A stretch of 64,000 nucleotides of DNA from Larix kaempferi (GCA_027924585.1 BSBM01000865.1:7243001-7307000); one strand, 5' to 3'. Shown: positions 1 to 12,689, counted from the first letter of the stretch. Numbers and translations are program-made. The notes: a model not told the origin generated them from the sequence alone.

Positions 1-971
1 AGTCACATTTAAATAAACTCTGAAAATTCATTTACAAATGCTTCACAAGTGCATTAACACAAGGGCGAGGTAGTAAACAGCTCATAGTCAAAGTGATTTT
101 AATTGGTGAAACAGAAGAAAAAGAAACAATCCATTGATATAAGGCATAGAATGATGAATCCTACATCAATTTTAGTAGAGAGAGTAATGGTGAAATACTT
201 GGAAAAAGGTAAGCAGAGCATATTTCTATGAATTCTACTTAACTATCACACTGCACCAAGTATGAAAGAATGTTACAAACTAGAATTAACAATGAGAGAT
301 ACACAATTCACATGGAAAAAGAAAGAACAGACTACAAGACCGGTTATGCAAGAATCCCTGAAAACATTGGCTCAGCTCTGAAAATATTTATTCAAAATAT
401 AGCTCAAAAATGTCTTACAGAACAATACACAAAAATCCCATAAAATTTTTCAAAACTCTTTCATTCCATTACACCACATATATAGATGCTAGGAGCCCTC
501 TTGATCGACTCATCTAAACCAAAAACAGTTATATCGGAGTGACACCTCATTCAGGTTGTTTTGCCACTATCACTACAAAACAGAAACAAGTAGAACCGGC
601 CTAACTGTTTTCTTACAATCCATCGGTATTATCACTAAGTAACATTTACTTCAAGTAAAAAAGTAAAGAAAGTAAAGTAAAATTTCCAGCTAGCTATTTA
701 TATAGTCGCCTCAAAAAATATTACAAATTTCTCAATAATAGGAAAGTTTTTTAGAAGTCTCTGATTCCAAACAAGCATCAACAACTTTATAAAGTCAAAT
801 ATCACTGTGGAAGACTGAGATAGTATAGCGATTTGCTATATTTTTCTACATTATCCCATTGGTCTACAGGTGGGAGGTCATAGTCCACCATCTCCTTTAC
901 CATCACTCTCATCTCGATATGCTCTGTGTAGGAAAATGGGGGAATCCTTTCACCAATGGCGATCAAGCTAT
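1..971. other. AT-rich spacer, no gene seen
   Basis: I see no open frame, LTR end or RNA gene in this stretch. It lies downstream of the decayed minus-strand ORF and may be its 3' untranslated or flanking repeat DNA; this is inference. Confidence 0.4.
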
Positions 972-3900
972 TCAAGATTTCAAAGTCCTACCTATAAGCA
1001 GCTGGTTTAGACGTTTGAACTTTGTATGATCCATCCTTATTGTCCACAGTAGGTTTTTATAAGCATTATGGGAGATTAGTTCTTGGTCATCATTCCAAAA
1101 CGAAGGTAGCCCCATTTCAACAAGCTTATCAAACAACCCTTTGAATTCCTCCACTTGTCCTTTCATTTATTCAACTTTATCTTCCACAATCTCAATCTGC
1201 GCATATTTCCCCAGGACTTTTCGTGCCGCTACAAGTGTTGTGATCTGGTTCCCAATATTCAGTGTAATCCTTTCTTCTTCGAATAGATCATTCAGGAAAG
1301 TGATAGCATTTAGTATCGTTTCTTTAGGTCTTTGGGTTAGGGTCTCCCTTGCAACTCCACAACCTGTGAGAGCGTCACTAATAGTCTTCTCCTTTATTCT
1401 TATGAACTCTAAGTAGGGTCTAAAGTTCTCAGATTATTTAATGATCCAGTCCCACACCAAATGGTTGCATCCCTGTAACGCTTCCTTACCGGTAACCTGA
1501 TGAGTGAGATTTTTATTGATTTCAATTAATTCTTTGTGCTTCTTTTGGAGGACTTTTGCTTCTTCTTCCTTTTTATCATTCTCTTCTTCTAACCTTTGAT
1601 ATTTTTCTTTCAACTCCTTGATTTCGACATCTTTCAGGCTAATGTGAGACATAGCCTACACAAGACTGTTAGTACTATTGCTTTCCCTAGTTTGGTTCAA
1701 ATTGGTAGGCCGCATGTCCAATTTGGACAAGTTACTTTTCAAGTCATCAAGCTGTTTCTCTAAGTTTATTCTCTCTTTTTTCCAGCTATCTTTCTTCTCT
1801 GCAAACTTCAGCAGCTCTGCTTTACATTCACTTATTTCTTTAGACATGGCTTCTTTTTGTATTTCGAAGTCTATCACTTCGAGAGCTTCGATTAGCCAAA
1901 TATTTGGAACTTTTTCCTTCTTTTGTAGTTTAAGAATCGACTTATCTTTCTCGGCCAATAGCTTGCTCATGCTTTTACCTCCCCCGTCACTTATGACTAG
2001 GTCAGATTGTACCTTTTTGACTTGCTGCTGAAGAGCTCAGTTTTCACTTTTCTCTTGGTTTAATTGGTTTTCCAATTTTTTCACAATAACTAGCAAGTTG
2101 TCGCTTTTCAATGTTGCTTTCAAAAAATCATCATATACGAGATCACTAACCTATTTGTGAAACTGGATTTTATCAAGCATAGGTATTTTTTTCCAATTGA
2201 TCTTTGTCTCGGTCACTTCATCTTTTGTCAATACTGCTAAGTTTAAGGTGTTATCATTCATACCTTTGCTGGTCATCAAGGAAGTTTTAGACAAACCTCT
2301 GGCTATAGGCATCGAATCAAATAGCCTCTGGGTTGAGGCCCATTTTTTTTTATCGTATTGTTTACAGAGGTTGGCCTTGGACCGAAATTTATTACCAACA
2401 TCTCCCTCCTTAACATCTTGAATCTTATATTCTATAACCTAGATTTCAGGAGCCGAGGACTCCTCATTATTTGTCTCTCCACTATCCATTTGGGAAGTCA
2501 ATTCTTCTTGAGTCGCTGCAACAACTAGCTCCTCTTTAGTTGGGGAAGCCATTGACTCGGCTCGAGTAGCCGCAACAACTAGCTCATCCTCTACTTCCAA
2601 TTTAGGCTGCTTGTCACCATTACCTTCTTCAGTATCCATATCCCTGACTTCTTCTAAGTCTCATTTCCGTCCCACCTCCATGGTGTCCGACACTTGGTCT
2701 AAATTTATTATTAAGTCAGATAACATGAGATATCCTTCCTGTGTCTCCACGGCTTCTCCCACCTCGGGTTCCCAACGCAACAAATTTCGCCCCTTCAGCA
2801 CCCCTTCTGGCTCTGTATGATTGAAAGCACTGAGGTTACATTCTATTCTCCTCTTGGAAATATTGTGCAAGGGGTCGTATTTGATGGCTACATATTTATT
2901 GAACTGGGTTTAATAATTCTTCCACCTCTGATAAAGCTTCTTTATTCTTTACGATGAAAGGCCCTATTTTCCAAGGGTATTTCACATCCGTGGCCTTCTT
3001 AAGTTTTAGGAATTGCACTTCTTCCAGGGCCAATTTCTATCTGATAAATTAAGGAGCAAAGATCCACAATGTTAGAAAAGCGGGTAGAACATAAGGCTCC
3101 TGCACAAAACCATACAACCTAATGATTGTAGCTTCTTTCAACAAAAACCAGTCTCCAACAGCCAGTTCGTCCTTCAACTACATCATTGTTTTCATTTTAG
3201 GAAACACTCTAGGCAATTCTTCCCCAAAGATGATTTTATAAACAGGGGGCAAAACATAGTTCAAATAATTGAAAACATTGTCTACCAAAACATCTGTCTC
3301 AAGCAGTGAGGAGAAATGTGGGCTTTCGGAACTGCTGTACATAATCATTTTCATCAACTACGCCTGATATCTAAAAAACCTAGTACTCAGGAAATTGCTC
3401 AATTGTACATGTATCTTTTTCGCCAAAAAATCATCAAACCTCAAGGATGGGATGAGCCTGCTTTCGGACCTAGCCAAACTGATGCTAATCCTAAAGAGTA
3501 AACTTAATTGGATTTCAATCACCCACAAATTAGTATCCAACCCTAAAAACTGAGCTAACAAAGAAAGAACCAACTGGGAATTGTCATAAAAAAGGCTGAC
3601 ATTTAGGGGGTAGGGTTCTTTAGATATTTCGGAGTCGAGTTTCAGGCATGTGGATAAGAAAGCTTGAAGGCTTTTCGGGGTTGATTTGGAGATACAAGGA
3701 AACCATAGACTCTTTAGAAAAACTCTCCAACTCTTGGTACTGAGACTCCGGAATGAAAAAGGAATTCGTAACAGCTGACGCTTCTATATTACAAACGAAT
3801 CTGGACTTATGGGCGTCCATAATGACTCTTTGGGGTTCTGAGTAGTTTGAAGAGCACCATGTTACAAACTCGGGGAAAGAGAACACTTGGTCAAGGCAAA

Positions 3901-4138
3901 AGAAAATGAACAATGACCTAAAGATTCCATGTATATCCAGTCCATGTTCATGCAAGGCTTCCAACCTCTTCTTAATTTCTTGAATTGGGAGCCGAATGCA
4001 TGTATCAAATACATCAGCGTCCCTATCCTCCAGGGAAACCTTAACCCTAGAAATGGTAGAAGCTTCCTCTTCCCCCATCTTATATTGTAAAAGACTTAGA
4101 ATTTTAGAAGAATGGTGGTTACAGATCCTACCTGTCAC
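972..4138 (-). pseudogene. Decayed long ORF of unknown function with coiled-coil C-terminus
   Basis: Minus-strand fragments in close order read as one ancestral protein of roughly 1000 residues. The first block (4138-3620) starts either at 4138 or at an internal ATG near 4078 (MGEEEAS). The frame then shifts once near 3610 and again near 2905. From 2870 to 972 a single frame runs about 1.9 kb, broken by stops at 2439, 2151, 2037, 1656, 1434 and 1167. The amino half is mixed, non-repetitive sequence; the part from about 2640 is acidic, and 1970-1434 is rich in Lys, Glu and Leu with heptad-like spacing, so a coiled coil is likely. I do not recognise a catalytic motif. It resembles, from memory only, long uncharacterised ORFs common in plant repeat DNA. 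A host gene killed by mutation is the alternative. Confidence 0.55.
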
Positions 4139-5344
4139 TTTGGGACCTCTGCACGCACCCTGTCGAAGGTTATGTCACCTTTGTGATCTGCCACACGCTG
4201 AGAGACTTTCTGACTTCGACAGGATTTGGAAACAAATGTCAAATTTCATGGTCATCTTTATATACATAACCGTGTTTCCATAACTTATGGCTTCTTTGGC
4301 ATGTTGTCCTTTGATCTCAACCGTTTGAACTCTCATGTGCTCATTTTCCGTCGTCAGATCTGAGTTTCCCTCTTACCGACTTATTTGACAAACTATCTAT
4401 TCCCACCGCCAGATCATCTCCTCTAGTTCTCATCTGGGCTATTAATCTCATCTATATGCGCCTACGGGGTAGTATTGCATGCACCCAAAATCCTTTCCTA
4501 TGTCACCCTTTCTCTATACGACCAGCTGTGGAGTTGACACCTGTTTGGCGGGGCCCGGCCCATCGCATATGCCCTGCTGCTATCCATCGTGTTACTTCTT
4601 GATGCGACAATGTATGAGAACCATCCATTTCTTCTTAAATGTGTATATATGGTGAGGCCTCATACTTGACTTAGCTTTTAGATCTCTCGTCTGATGGTGG
4701 GGTACTCCCTATTATATCCTGTGCATATCAGACTTCCACTAGCTGTTGATGTGGCTCTCCTTGCCATCTGAACCGTAGATCTGCTGGAGACTTAGGTCCA
4801 GTCTATGGTAAATGAACCTGAACCTTTGGATCTCGAAAGGAAAACCTCCGTCGTATATCCTTGCATCTGTCCCTACCATTGCATGCGCCCAACATGGCAT
4901 TGCTTGCTGCTCCTTTCTCCTTGCGATGTGCTCCTAAGCCGACACCTATCCGGTGGAACCCGGTCCATCACATTCACATATTCCCTTTCTTCCTTGCAAC
5001 TTGGCCATGCCATAGTCTATTTAAAACTGTATATCTTGATCTCGCTCTTGATCAATGGTGCCGACCTATGCGACACTTAATTTTTCATAATTTTCCCACG
5101 GACTATAGGTTTTAGGGTGTTCTCACCTTTCCTCAAGTCATCCCTTTTTGCCTATTAATACTTAGCCCCTAACACTAGCCCATCTTATTGCTTTAGACCC
5201 CTTCTAGATCATTCTTTCTCATGTCTTAGCACCTGGCCCTCGAGGATGGAGACCACTTCTAGCTTTTCCTCAGGTAGTTGTCTGACCTTCCACCTTTCAT
5301 ATATAGTTTTTTGTGCTCCAAAAGAGCAAAAAATATAGGTTCTA
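4139..5344. other. Unassigned spacer
   Basis: Between the decayed ORF and element K there is no supportable gene. Short frames here lack any family signal. The stretch contains a diverged direct repeat, listed separately. Its right edge is where similarity to gypsy gag ends. Confidence 0.4.
4474..4985. repeat. Diverged direct repeat pair
   Basis: About 110 bp at 4474-4582 and 4878-4985 share an order of blocks: ATTGCATGC followed by GCCC or ACCC, later a GACACCT block, then a CCGG(C/T)CCATC block. They are about 404 bp apart and well diverged. This is probably an old duplication inside an unknown repeat. Confidence 0.4.
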
Positions 5345-6606
5345 ATACTTGGCATGCTCCTTGCTATATCCCGCACTATAGTATCTTCTTGAATAGTGCG
5401 TACATTATTGAAATTTCTCCTTCTAACTGGACAATCATTAAAATAACGATCTTCACCGCATTCCCAACATTTTAAGGGTTCCCTTTGAACAATATTTTTA
5501 TTATAACCAGTAGGTGCTTCTTTTCCTTTTATTATTGTAGGATTTTGTGGCCTAAAACTCTTGAAATTATTTCCTTGATAGTTTTGATGGTTATTAAAAA
5601 TCATAACTTTATTTTTTTGTTCAAATATTTCATGTTTTCTGCTCTTCCAATTTGGTACATTATATCTTTTGTTCTTATTCTAGTCATAACAAAATTTTTC
5701 TTTTCTCATAGTTTTGTCCAATGTTTTTGGATTTTCGTATTCAATTATCTCCTTGTAAATTGTTAGTAAACAACTAAGAAAGCGTTGTATTTTAGTTTTT
5801 TCAACAAGAATATAAGGTACATAACATAATAAACTCAGAAATTTACTTCATAGTTCCTTCATTGTAAAAGTTCCTAGTTTTAAATCATAAAACTCTTTAG
5901 CTTTTTCTTCATAATATTGTTCCGACAAGTATTTCCTTTTAAAGTATTTCTTTAAAATATGCCAAGTTAAATGACGTTCCTTAATGAATTTTACTTTCTC
6001 GATGCCTTTCCACCAAATGTCGGTCTTTCCCGTTAAATTATAAATTTCCATTTTTTCTTTTAATTCATTAGAGTAGTTGTAAATCTGAAAGTATTTTTTC
6101 ATTTCTGAAAGCCAGGATTCTGTTTCTTCTATGGTTTCAATCTCACCATTGATTATAGGAGGTTTTATCTTTTTTAATTCACCATAAATTTATTCATAAG
6201 GTTTTTTTTTTCTACTATATTTATCACCTTCACTACTTTCACTAGATTTTTTGAAATTCAGTTTACTTTCTGGAAATTCTAACTTCCTTGCCTTGTGTTT
6301 ATAAGATGCATTCTTTATTGTTTCTATATTAGGTCATTTCTTCCTTTATGCTTCCTGATTATGTATTTTTGTTAACATGACATTATTGAATTATTCTTGT
6401 GCTTTAAGAATGTGTTCATTATCTTTCTTAACACTTTGTAGTTCTTCTTTTAAATCTTTTATTGTTTGTAACAATTCAGATGGATTATCATTTCCGCTCT
6501 CATTTATATGTACCCACTTATTATCATCATTAATGATTTCTTGTTAAATGTTTACTTGTTCTTTAGGATGGGATTCTTCTTCAACTGACATTTCGACATC
6601 TTCCAT
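5345..6606 (-). pseudogene. gag: Gypsy gag polyprotein, broken
   Basis: This is the capsid and nucleocapsid precursor of a Ty3/gypsy element. The frame starts at an ATG at 6606 and keeps one phase to about 5345, interrupted by several stops. A typical retrotransposon gag block lies at 6102-5848, with a WW pair followed by FKRKYLSEQYY, matching the gag of element D at about 39360-39610. A zinc knuckle CWECGEDRYFNDC lies near 5467-5429; its histidine is replaced by arginine, so the CCHC site is damaged. After the motif MPSI the sequence leaves the family. It is non-functional as read, and the identification as gypsy gag is firm. Confidence 0.8.
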
Positions 6607-6730
6607 AATTCCTACAAAATCAAGGTTATACTTTTGTTCTGATTAGAAGAGAATCAACCATAACATTTATGTTAGTTTACTGTTTATACTCTTTTACTGT
6701 TGATCCTGTTAGGCCAAGTGTTGTAACCAT

Positions 6731-6742
6731 GCTCTGATACCA
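6731..6742 (-). other. Primer binding site of element K (initiator-Met tRNA type)
   Basis: The minus strand reads TGGTATCAGAGC, complementary to the 3' end of plant initiator Met tRNA. It sits 3 nt inside the LTR edge at 6746, fixing the element's orientation. Confidence 0.85.
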
Positions 6743-7263
6743 TTATGTCACACACCCCAAAATACCTATAGTAAAAAAATATGCATGTATACTTTTGTAC
6801 TTCTAGTATCATTGAATCAAATTACTTTGCTTGATTTACATACTGGACTCTAACAAAATTTATTTGACGCTAACAGGGTTTAGCTTCACTTCTTGGGATC
6901 ATAGATAATCCAAGGTGAGCCCCTATCAAAATTCTTTAGCAACATGTTAAGGTTTTATTCTTGAATAACATCCAAGGTCTAGGACTCAATCCTAAATACA
7001 TTTGCTACAATTATATGCTAGAGTATAGGCTCTAAGCCTTACTTATTTTATGAGCATACTAGCATAGTATTATAAGCATCCTACATAAGTATTTAACCTA
7101 GTGCATTTAGCATGATGAGGGTTTAAACCGTACAAAATCTTGCATGAACTTAATTTAGGTTGCTAACATGTATCTTCTGCATTTTCCAAATTATAATTTA
7201 TTTGTTATTATTTAAGAAAATGTGGATTGCAGATCTCCATAATTTTAATTATTAATTGTTAAG

Positions 7264-7735
7264 GTTTCTGCATTCACGACATCCACATTGCGGATTTGGG
7301 TTGCGGGACCTACAATTATAAGGATGTGTTTTAACGGTTTCCTCTTTTTCGACTTCCGCTGCGTGGATTGCAGGTAGCGGGAGTTCAACCTTTCAATTGT
7401 TTATTTCTAACGATTTTGCATTCCGACTTTCTGATTGGGGATTCGTTAGACTGTGGAATGTAGGATTGCAGAACATCAAAATTTCAAGGTTTAAATTTAT
7501 CGATTCTTCATTCTGACCTTCTCATTGCAGATTCAGCGGATTGCGGAATGCAGGTTGCAGAGCATCAACTTTTCAATGTATAAAATTAGGGATTCTTCAT
7601 TTCGACTTTCAGATTGCAGATTTAGGGAACTCCGGAATGCGGGTTTACGGAACTTCAACTTTTCATAGTTTAAAAAATAGTGATTCTGCATTCCGATTGC
7701 GGATTTGGTGGATTCGACAGCTTACGGAAACGTTT
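7264..7735. repeat. About 90-bp tandem repeat inside the LTR of element K
   Basis: Units starting near 7412, 7502, 7591 and 7682 are 89-91 bp apart, with an older unit near 7264. Each has a TTCATTC or TGCATTCCG block and, later, a CGGAATGCAG-like block that is its inverted partner. Units have diverged clearly. Confidence 0.75.
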
Positions 7736-7973
7736 AACAGGTAAAACCAGATCTTAGAAATTGGTTTGGACTTGTAAATAATTACAGTTTATTCAAGATC
7801 TAGGGTTTGAAAACTATATTAACAAGCCATTCGGCCATATTCAGAACTTGTCCTTCGATTTTATATTTGTATGCAATGGAAACTTTAAGCTATTTTATTC
7901 TGCGTATAAATGTAATTTTGTTTAAATTTTCGAAAATAAAATGCTTGTTAAATCCATTTGTCTATACACAGGT

Positions 7974-8035
7974 TATATCTATATCTATATCTATATCTAT
8001 ATCTATATCTATATCTATATCTATATCTATATCTA

Positions 8036-8091
<56 letters not shown>
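7974..8091. repeat. Microsatellite (TATCTA)n then (AT)n
   Basis: A pure CTATAT-type run passes into a pure AT run. Frames across it encode only low-complexity Ile/Ser or Tyr/Ile repeats and are not genes. Confidence 0.95.
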
Positions 8092-8096
<5 letters not shown>

Positions 8097-9041
8097 CTAT
8101 TCTAGTTTTATTACTTAGCGCTTTTGACTTGTATTTCATGTTAATCTGTAAATGCATATATGAAAAACATTCATTGATACATTATTTTATGGATAAATAT
8201 AAAATTCTAAATAATAAAAACTAAAAGAAGGATGTTACAGTAAAACATTAAATGATAACATGCATAATCAAGATAATCATTTATGAATAAAAATTTAGGA
8301 ATCATTTATAGTTATTAGTAATTTCATAACAATATAGCAATAGTTGATAACATGCATAAGCAATGTAATCATTATGCCTAACAATTTACATATCATTTAT
8401 AGTAAATGAACATTTTAGAAATAAAGTAAATGGAACCTGAACCAATAGATGCAAATCAAAATTGAAGGTCGTCGTTCCTCCCAACCTATCTTCCAAAACA
8501 ACCAAATTACTTGTTCTGAAACCCTCGAGCCTGTTTTCTGAACCAAAAGGACAAAGAATGGTCACAAAATTCCTCTTGCATAAGCTAGTCACAATCTCAC
8601 TTCATCATAAGCCTCTTTTTCATTAGATGAACTCAATACTTATCGTATTCTCCCCTTCATCATAAGCCTCCTGCTCAGTGGATGAATTCAATACTTTATA
8701 GTATTTTTCTAGGACTTGTGTCATTTATGAGCCACCTGCTCGTAACTACTCCAACAAGAGTCTCGACCTAATTTTTAGGGAGGATGCCTCCTGCATCATT
8801 GCGCCTTTATTAGAAAGTCCTTCCATAATGATTTTTCCTCTTGACACTTGTGATTTCTCTTTGTGGGTCAACAAATACTCTTCAACAACTATTTCAGTTT
8901 TGATTCCCACATCTACTTAATAGTTTAAAATTAATAATTCATTTACAAATGTCTTGACCTCACTTGGTCAATAATGTCAAATCAAATAATAACATATGGT
9001 CCTTAATAAATATAAATTTTTGTGTTCTTCGTTGTATTACA

Positions 9042-10374
9042 CCTTAAATGGTTTGATATGGATTGTATCACAAGAGATGGTTTGTGATTGATATGCACAT
9101 TTGTGATAGATTTCTCAATGGATTTTAGATGTTAATAGATTTTCATTGGCTTAGCATTCTTCCCTTGAGAAATTAATATCTCTATCCTCGATGGAGGACA
9201 CCTTGCATGATGGCCACATTGAGTATTCACTTTGAAGGGAGAACACCCTACAAGATACAAGGAGCAATTTGTATTGTGGAGGACGGATGCAATCCCTTGA
9301 TAGCATGTGGTGCTAGTTTTTCCTTTCTAGAGGATTGGAGATGGATTGATGGTCTTTCCTTACATATGTACATCACCTTGGGTCCCTATTGTGCATGGCA
9401 TCATAATTGGATATTGACACTTGTACTCTACAAGTGGATAAATTTGCTAGTGTGTGGATCACTTATGTTTCTTCCTTGGAGTGCTCCCTTCTGTTATATA
9501 TATGCTATATAAGATGAGTTTCCAAATCTTGTTTATGCATGTGAATTTTTCCTAAAGGGATGGAAAATTAAATTGGAGTGATTGGTGTAAAACATATAAT
9601 GGTGTAAAACATCAATGTATTGTAATATTAACTTAAATATAACTTAAACATCAAATAAATGATATAACATAAAATGATCTACATAAAATGAAATAAAATA
9701 TGTAACATAACAAGAAATAAAATACCTAACATGAGTAACATTATAAATGCATGAGTAAACAATCACATGACTATACTATGTACCTCAATCAATTAGGCCT
9801 TTGTATCCTCTATTTTTTTTATTGTCTCAAACAACCTCTAGTGCTATGCATGAGGTAGTAAGTAGCGTACCTTGTTTGATGACTTAGTTGACAAATTTTG
9901 TCGTTGGATGTTTGTACCAATGATCAAGTGCATAAAGTAATATACCTATGAACCTGGTCTATAATCTGCATATGTGTAGACATTGCTCTTTGGTGCCTTT
10001 ATATCTACTGTAATATATTCTCGTTGAACAACCATTGAGCCAGTTAGAAAGGTAAATCCTTCACTATCAGTTAATGATGCGAGTAGTTTTTCCTTCCCCT
10101 ATATGCATCGTGCCAACAAATAATTAGTGCCAATTGCACTATCTATCGGGGAAACAATTGTGTAGATGTGTCCTACAAAAATTCATTTTACGGTCAAATT
10201 CCAACAAGTAGTGGTTTGATAACATTGTTAATTAAAAAACAAGAAGGGAATCGAGATATGAATGCATAAATGTTTACCTGAATGTACAAGATCATATATA
10301 TGATCATAATAGTTCGAAATAGAAGACTGCACTTCCTCTAACTAGATTGTTTCAACAACTACACGTGGGTCTAC
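9042..10374. other. Spacer between elements K and B, no gene seen
   Basis: AT-rich DNA. A 101-codon frame at 9207-9512 has no family signal and no homologous copy in the window. Nothing here resembles an LTR pair or a transposase. Confidence 0.4.
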
Positions 10375-11026
10375 TGTTAGGATAATTAATACTACATCCT
10401 TGTCCTACTTATCATTATTTACCTTTTCCTAGTAGTTGATGATGTCATTCTCCCCTTGGTGGTGTAAATATGTCATATAGGACCCATTATCCACCTAATT
10501 CTCCCTACATGCATGATTTTAGTCCCACCAGAGTCATTTCCCTACATTTTAGGAGACTACTCTGTGTTCTAGTTCAGTCCACATGAGTCCCTGAACTCTA
10601 CTGTGGTTTTAGCTATGATGACCACTGATTTTGATCTAATGCGCCCTTTTTCACCTACTTTGCATGCAAATCTCACTAATGCACCCTCCTTGGTTAGTTA
10701 ACTCACTATGTATTCAATTAACTAAGTTTTGGTTCAGTTGAGTTGAGTTTGGGTCTTCTGGAGCACTCTAATGGTGACAATTCCTATGCTAGGCAGACTG
10801 AGAATCGAATTCTCCTAGGATATTCGAATTCTCTCTATTGTAACATATTTTTGGACTATACTGATTAATGGATCATTACATAGTTCTTCTTCCATCTGAG
10901 TTCCAATGCATGATTAATTTTACTGCTCTTTTCACTCCAATTTTCATTGTAATTCACCTTCTTTGCTTATTCTTTCACTATGAAGTATTCTCAGCTCTAG
11001 GATCTGTTGTGACTTATAATTTCACA
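10375..11026 (+). repeat. 5' LTR of element B
   Basis: It starts TGTTAGG and ends TTTCACA directly before the primer site. It is 652 bp long and pairs with 23656-24250. Confidence 0.9.
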
Positions 11027-11038
11027 TGGCATCAGAGC
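11027..11038 (+). other. Primer binding site of element B
   Basis: TGGCATCAGAGC directly abuts the LTR end. It differs by one base from the usual TGGTATCAGAGC initiator-Met site. Confidence 0.8.
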
Positions 11039-11264
11039 TCAAAGAGCGTAGGTTGAGAAGCTACTTTCACTAGTGCACTAGAAGCCTATGGATTTCCACA
11101 GTAAATCCTCGTGCCATTGCATTGAATTCATTGGAGAAATCCTTTGAGGTCTAGCTAGCTATAAAGGATACAGGAAAATGTGTCTATTGTCTTAAAGCAT
11201 TACTCAGTAGTATTTTCTCTCCAAATTTGATAGATTTTTGTAGGATATTGAAGGATTTCAGTGC

Positions 11265-11854
11265 TGTTAAATTTTGAGTATTAATTCACAATACTCTTGG
11301 ATCTTTACTGAGAGAATAACATATACAGTAAATCAATGCATAACAATCACAATAAGCATGACAAGCATCACAAGAATCAAAAGCATGAGAGACAAGAGAC
11401 ACAGAGTTTCCGTGGGGAAAACCCTAAGGTGAAAAACCCCACAACTTCCTCAACGATAGATAGATCAATGGCTCAACCAAAGTACAACTAAAATACACTA
11501 ATATAGTCTCCTAGTAGCAGATGATCCTCCTCCTCACTAGTGCACCACTTTCTGAGTGAGAGAAGTGTGAGTTTTCGAGAGATGAAAATAGAGATCTCCT
11601 AATCTTTATTTATACTAGTCTGTTTTCCCATTTACACTATGGGGCTGACTTGTCTATCTAGGTACATCCACAATATAATATATATTTCAGGGCCGACCCC
11701 ACACATGGTGGTCTAATAACCCGTCGCCAAGTACACACACTTGCGACACTGTCAATACACATGATGACACTTCCTTATAGAGGAATAACACATCTCTTAT
11801 AAGGGTACAATAAATATATATGAAATACATTTCGAAGTTATATATAGATCAACA
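11265..11854 (-). repeat. 3' LTR of element A
   Basis: Plus-strand ends are TGTTAAATTTTG and ...GATCAACA; 590 bp. It pairs with 17660-18262. A TATAAATA box on the minus strand lies near 11613. Confidence 0.92.
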
Positions 11855-11869
11855 CTCCCTCTTAACTAG
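11855..11869 (-). other. Polypurine tract of element A
   Basis: The minus strand reads CTAGTTAAGAGGGAG next to the LTR start, as expected for plus-strand priming. Confidence 0.85.
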
Positions 11870-12039
11870 AAAGGTATTTCTCGACACAGTTCTGCTAGAC
11901 AAGTCTTCTTCTCGAGATCATCATCATCAATAAATCGTCACTGCTGTTGCTATCTCAACCAATCTCTGACTCTACTCATCATAGGAAGTTCTACAGAGCT
12001 AGTCCTTTTTCATACTGGATGTAGGCACACCACCTGTAG

Positions 12040-12670
12040 GTCTTCATTAGCACTGGCCATACTATGGAATCCTCAGGACTTATTACGTGTGTCACAAAAC
12101 CTGGCAGTAGCATCCCAGGTTGTTACGAGCACACAGCTCTACCTGATGAATCTCCCAGGAGCACATTACATGTGACCCATCACAAAACCTAGTTGAAGCA
12201 TCCCAGGCTATTACGAGCACACAGCTCTACCTGTCGGATCTCCCAGGAGCACATTATATGTGATCTCACCACAAAACATGGTTGAAGCATCCCAGGCTGT
12301 TATGAGCACACAGCTCTACCTGTCGGATCTCCCAGGAGCACATTACATGTGGTCCACCACAAAACCTGGCTGAAGCATCTGAGGCCTTTTTCAACCTGTC
12401 CAGATCTCCCAGGAGTAAATTACATGTGGTCATGGCAAAACCTAGCTGAAGCATCTGAGGCCTTTTTCATCCTGTCCAGATCTCCCAGGAGCAAATTACA
12501 TGTCGTAGGACAAAACCTCACAAGAGCATCTCAGGATGTTACGGCTACACAACTCTGACCTGAAGATCTCCCATGGCACAAATTACATGTCCTCCTAGAG
12601 CAATGTCTCGAAAGAGCATCCCAGGCTATTACGGGTACACAACTCCGACCTATAGGATCTCCCAGACATG
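12040..12670 (-). repeat. Tandem repeat of about 76-92 bp in the 3' untranslated part of A
   Basis: The block CTCCCAGGAG or a variant recurs at 12152, 12240, 12329, 12406, 12482, 12568 and 12660. Units also share ACATTACATGT and GCATCCCAGG blocks. Element E carries the homologous array in the same place (36424-37020). Confidence 0.88.
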
Positions 12671-12689
12671 CTCATCTGCACAACCTGAT

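Larger units (their letters stand above)
5345..9041 (-). mobile_element. Element K: truncated Ty3/gypsy, 5' LTR plus gag
   Basis: Reading on the minus strand, the order is a long 5' LTR (9041-6746), a tRNA-Met-type primer site (6742-6731) and a gag frame (6606-5345). Protease, RT, RNase H, integrase and the 3' LTR are missing; similarity to the gag of element D stops near 5344. The gag and parts of the LTR match element D, so both belong to one gypsy group with very long LTRs. No target-site duplication can be tested because one end is lost. Confidence 0.75.
6746..9041 (-). repeat. 5' LTR of element K
   Basis: The plus strand starts TGTCACACACCCC next to the primer site and ends near 9041 at ...GTATTACA. 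Blocks at about 8460-8560 and 8690-8960 match the left LTR of element D, including GAGCCACCTGCTC and CACTTGGTCAATAAT. The outer edge is set by TG...CA ends and similarity only. The LTR contains a minisatellite and a microsatellite, listed separately. Confidence 0.65.

Noticed and set aside
6731-6742. tRNA-like signals at primer sites
   Set aside because: Only 12 bases match a tRNA end; no cloverleaf or promoter boxes are nearby, so these are primer binding sites and not tRNA genes.
7807-8224. Frames with Ser-Ile and Leu-Tyr runs
   Set aside because: Microsatellite translation inside the LTR of K.
9207-9512. 101-codon frame that might be a small gene
   Set aside because: No family motif, no homologous copy in the window and no flanking gene structure; length is within chance for this sequence.
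10868-11056. 62-codon frame at the LTR end of B
   Set aside because: It spans LTR and primer site and is not kept in the right LTR.
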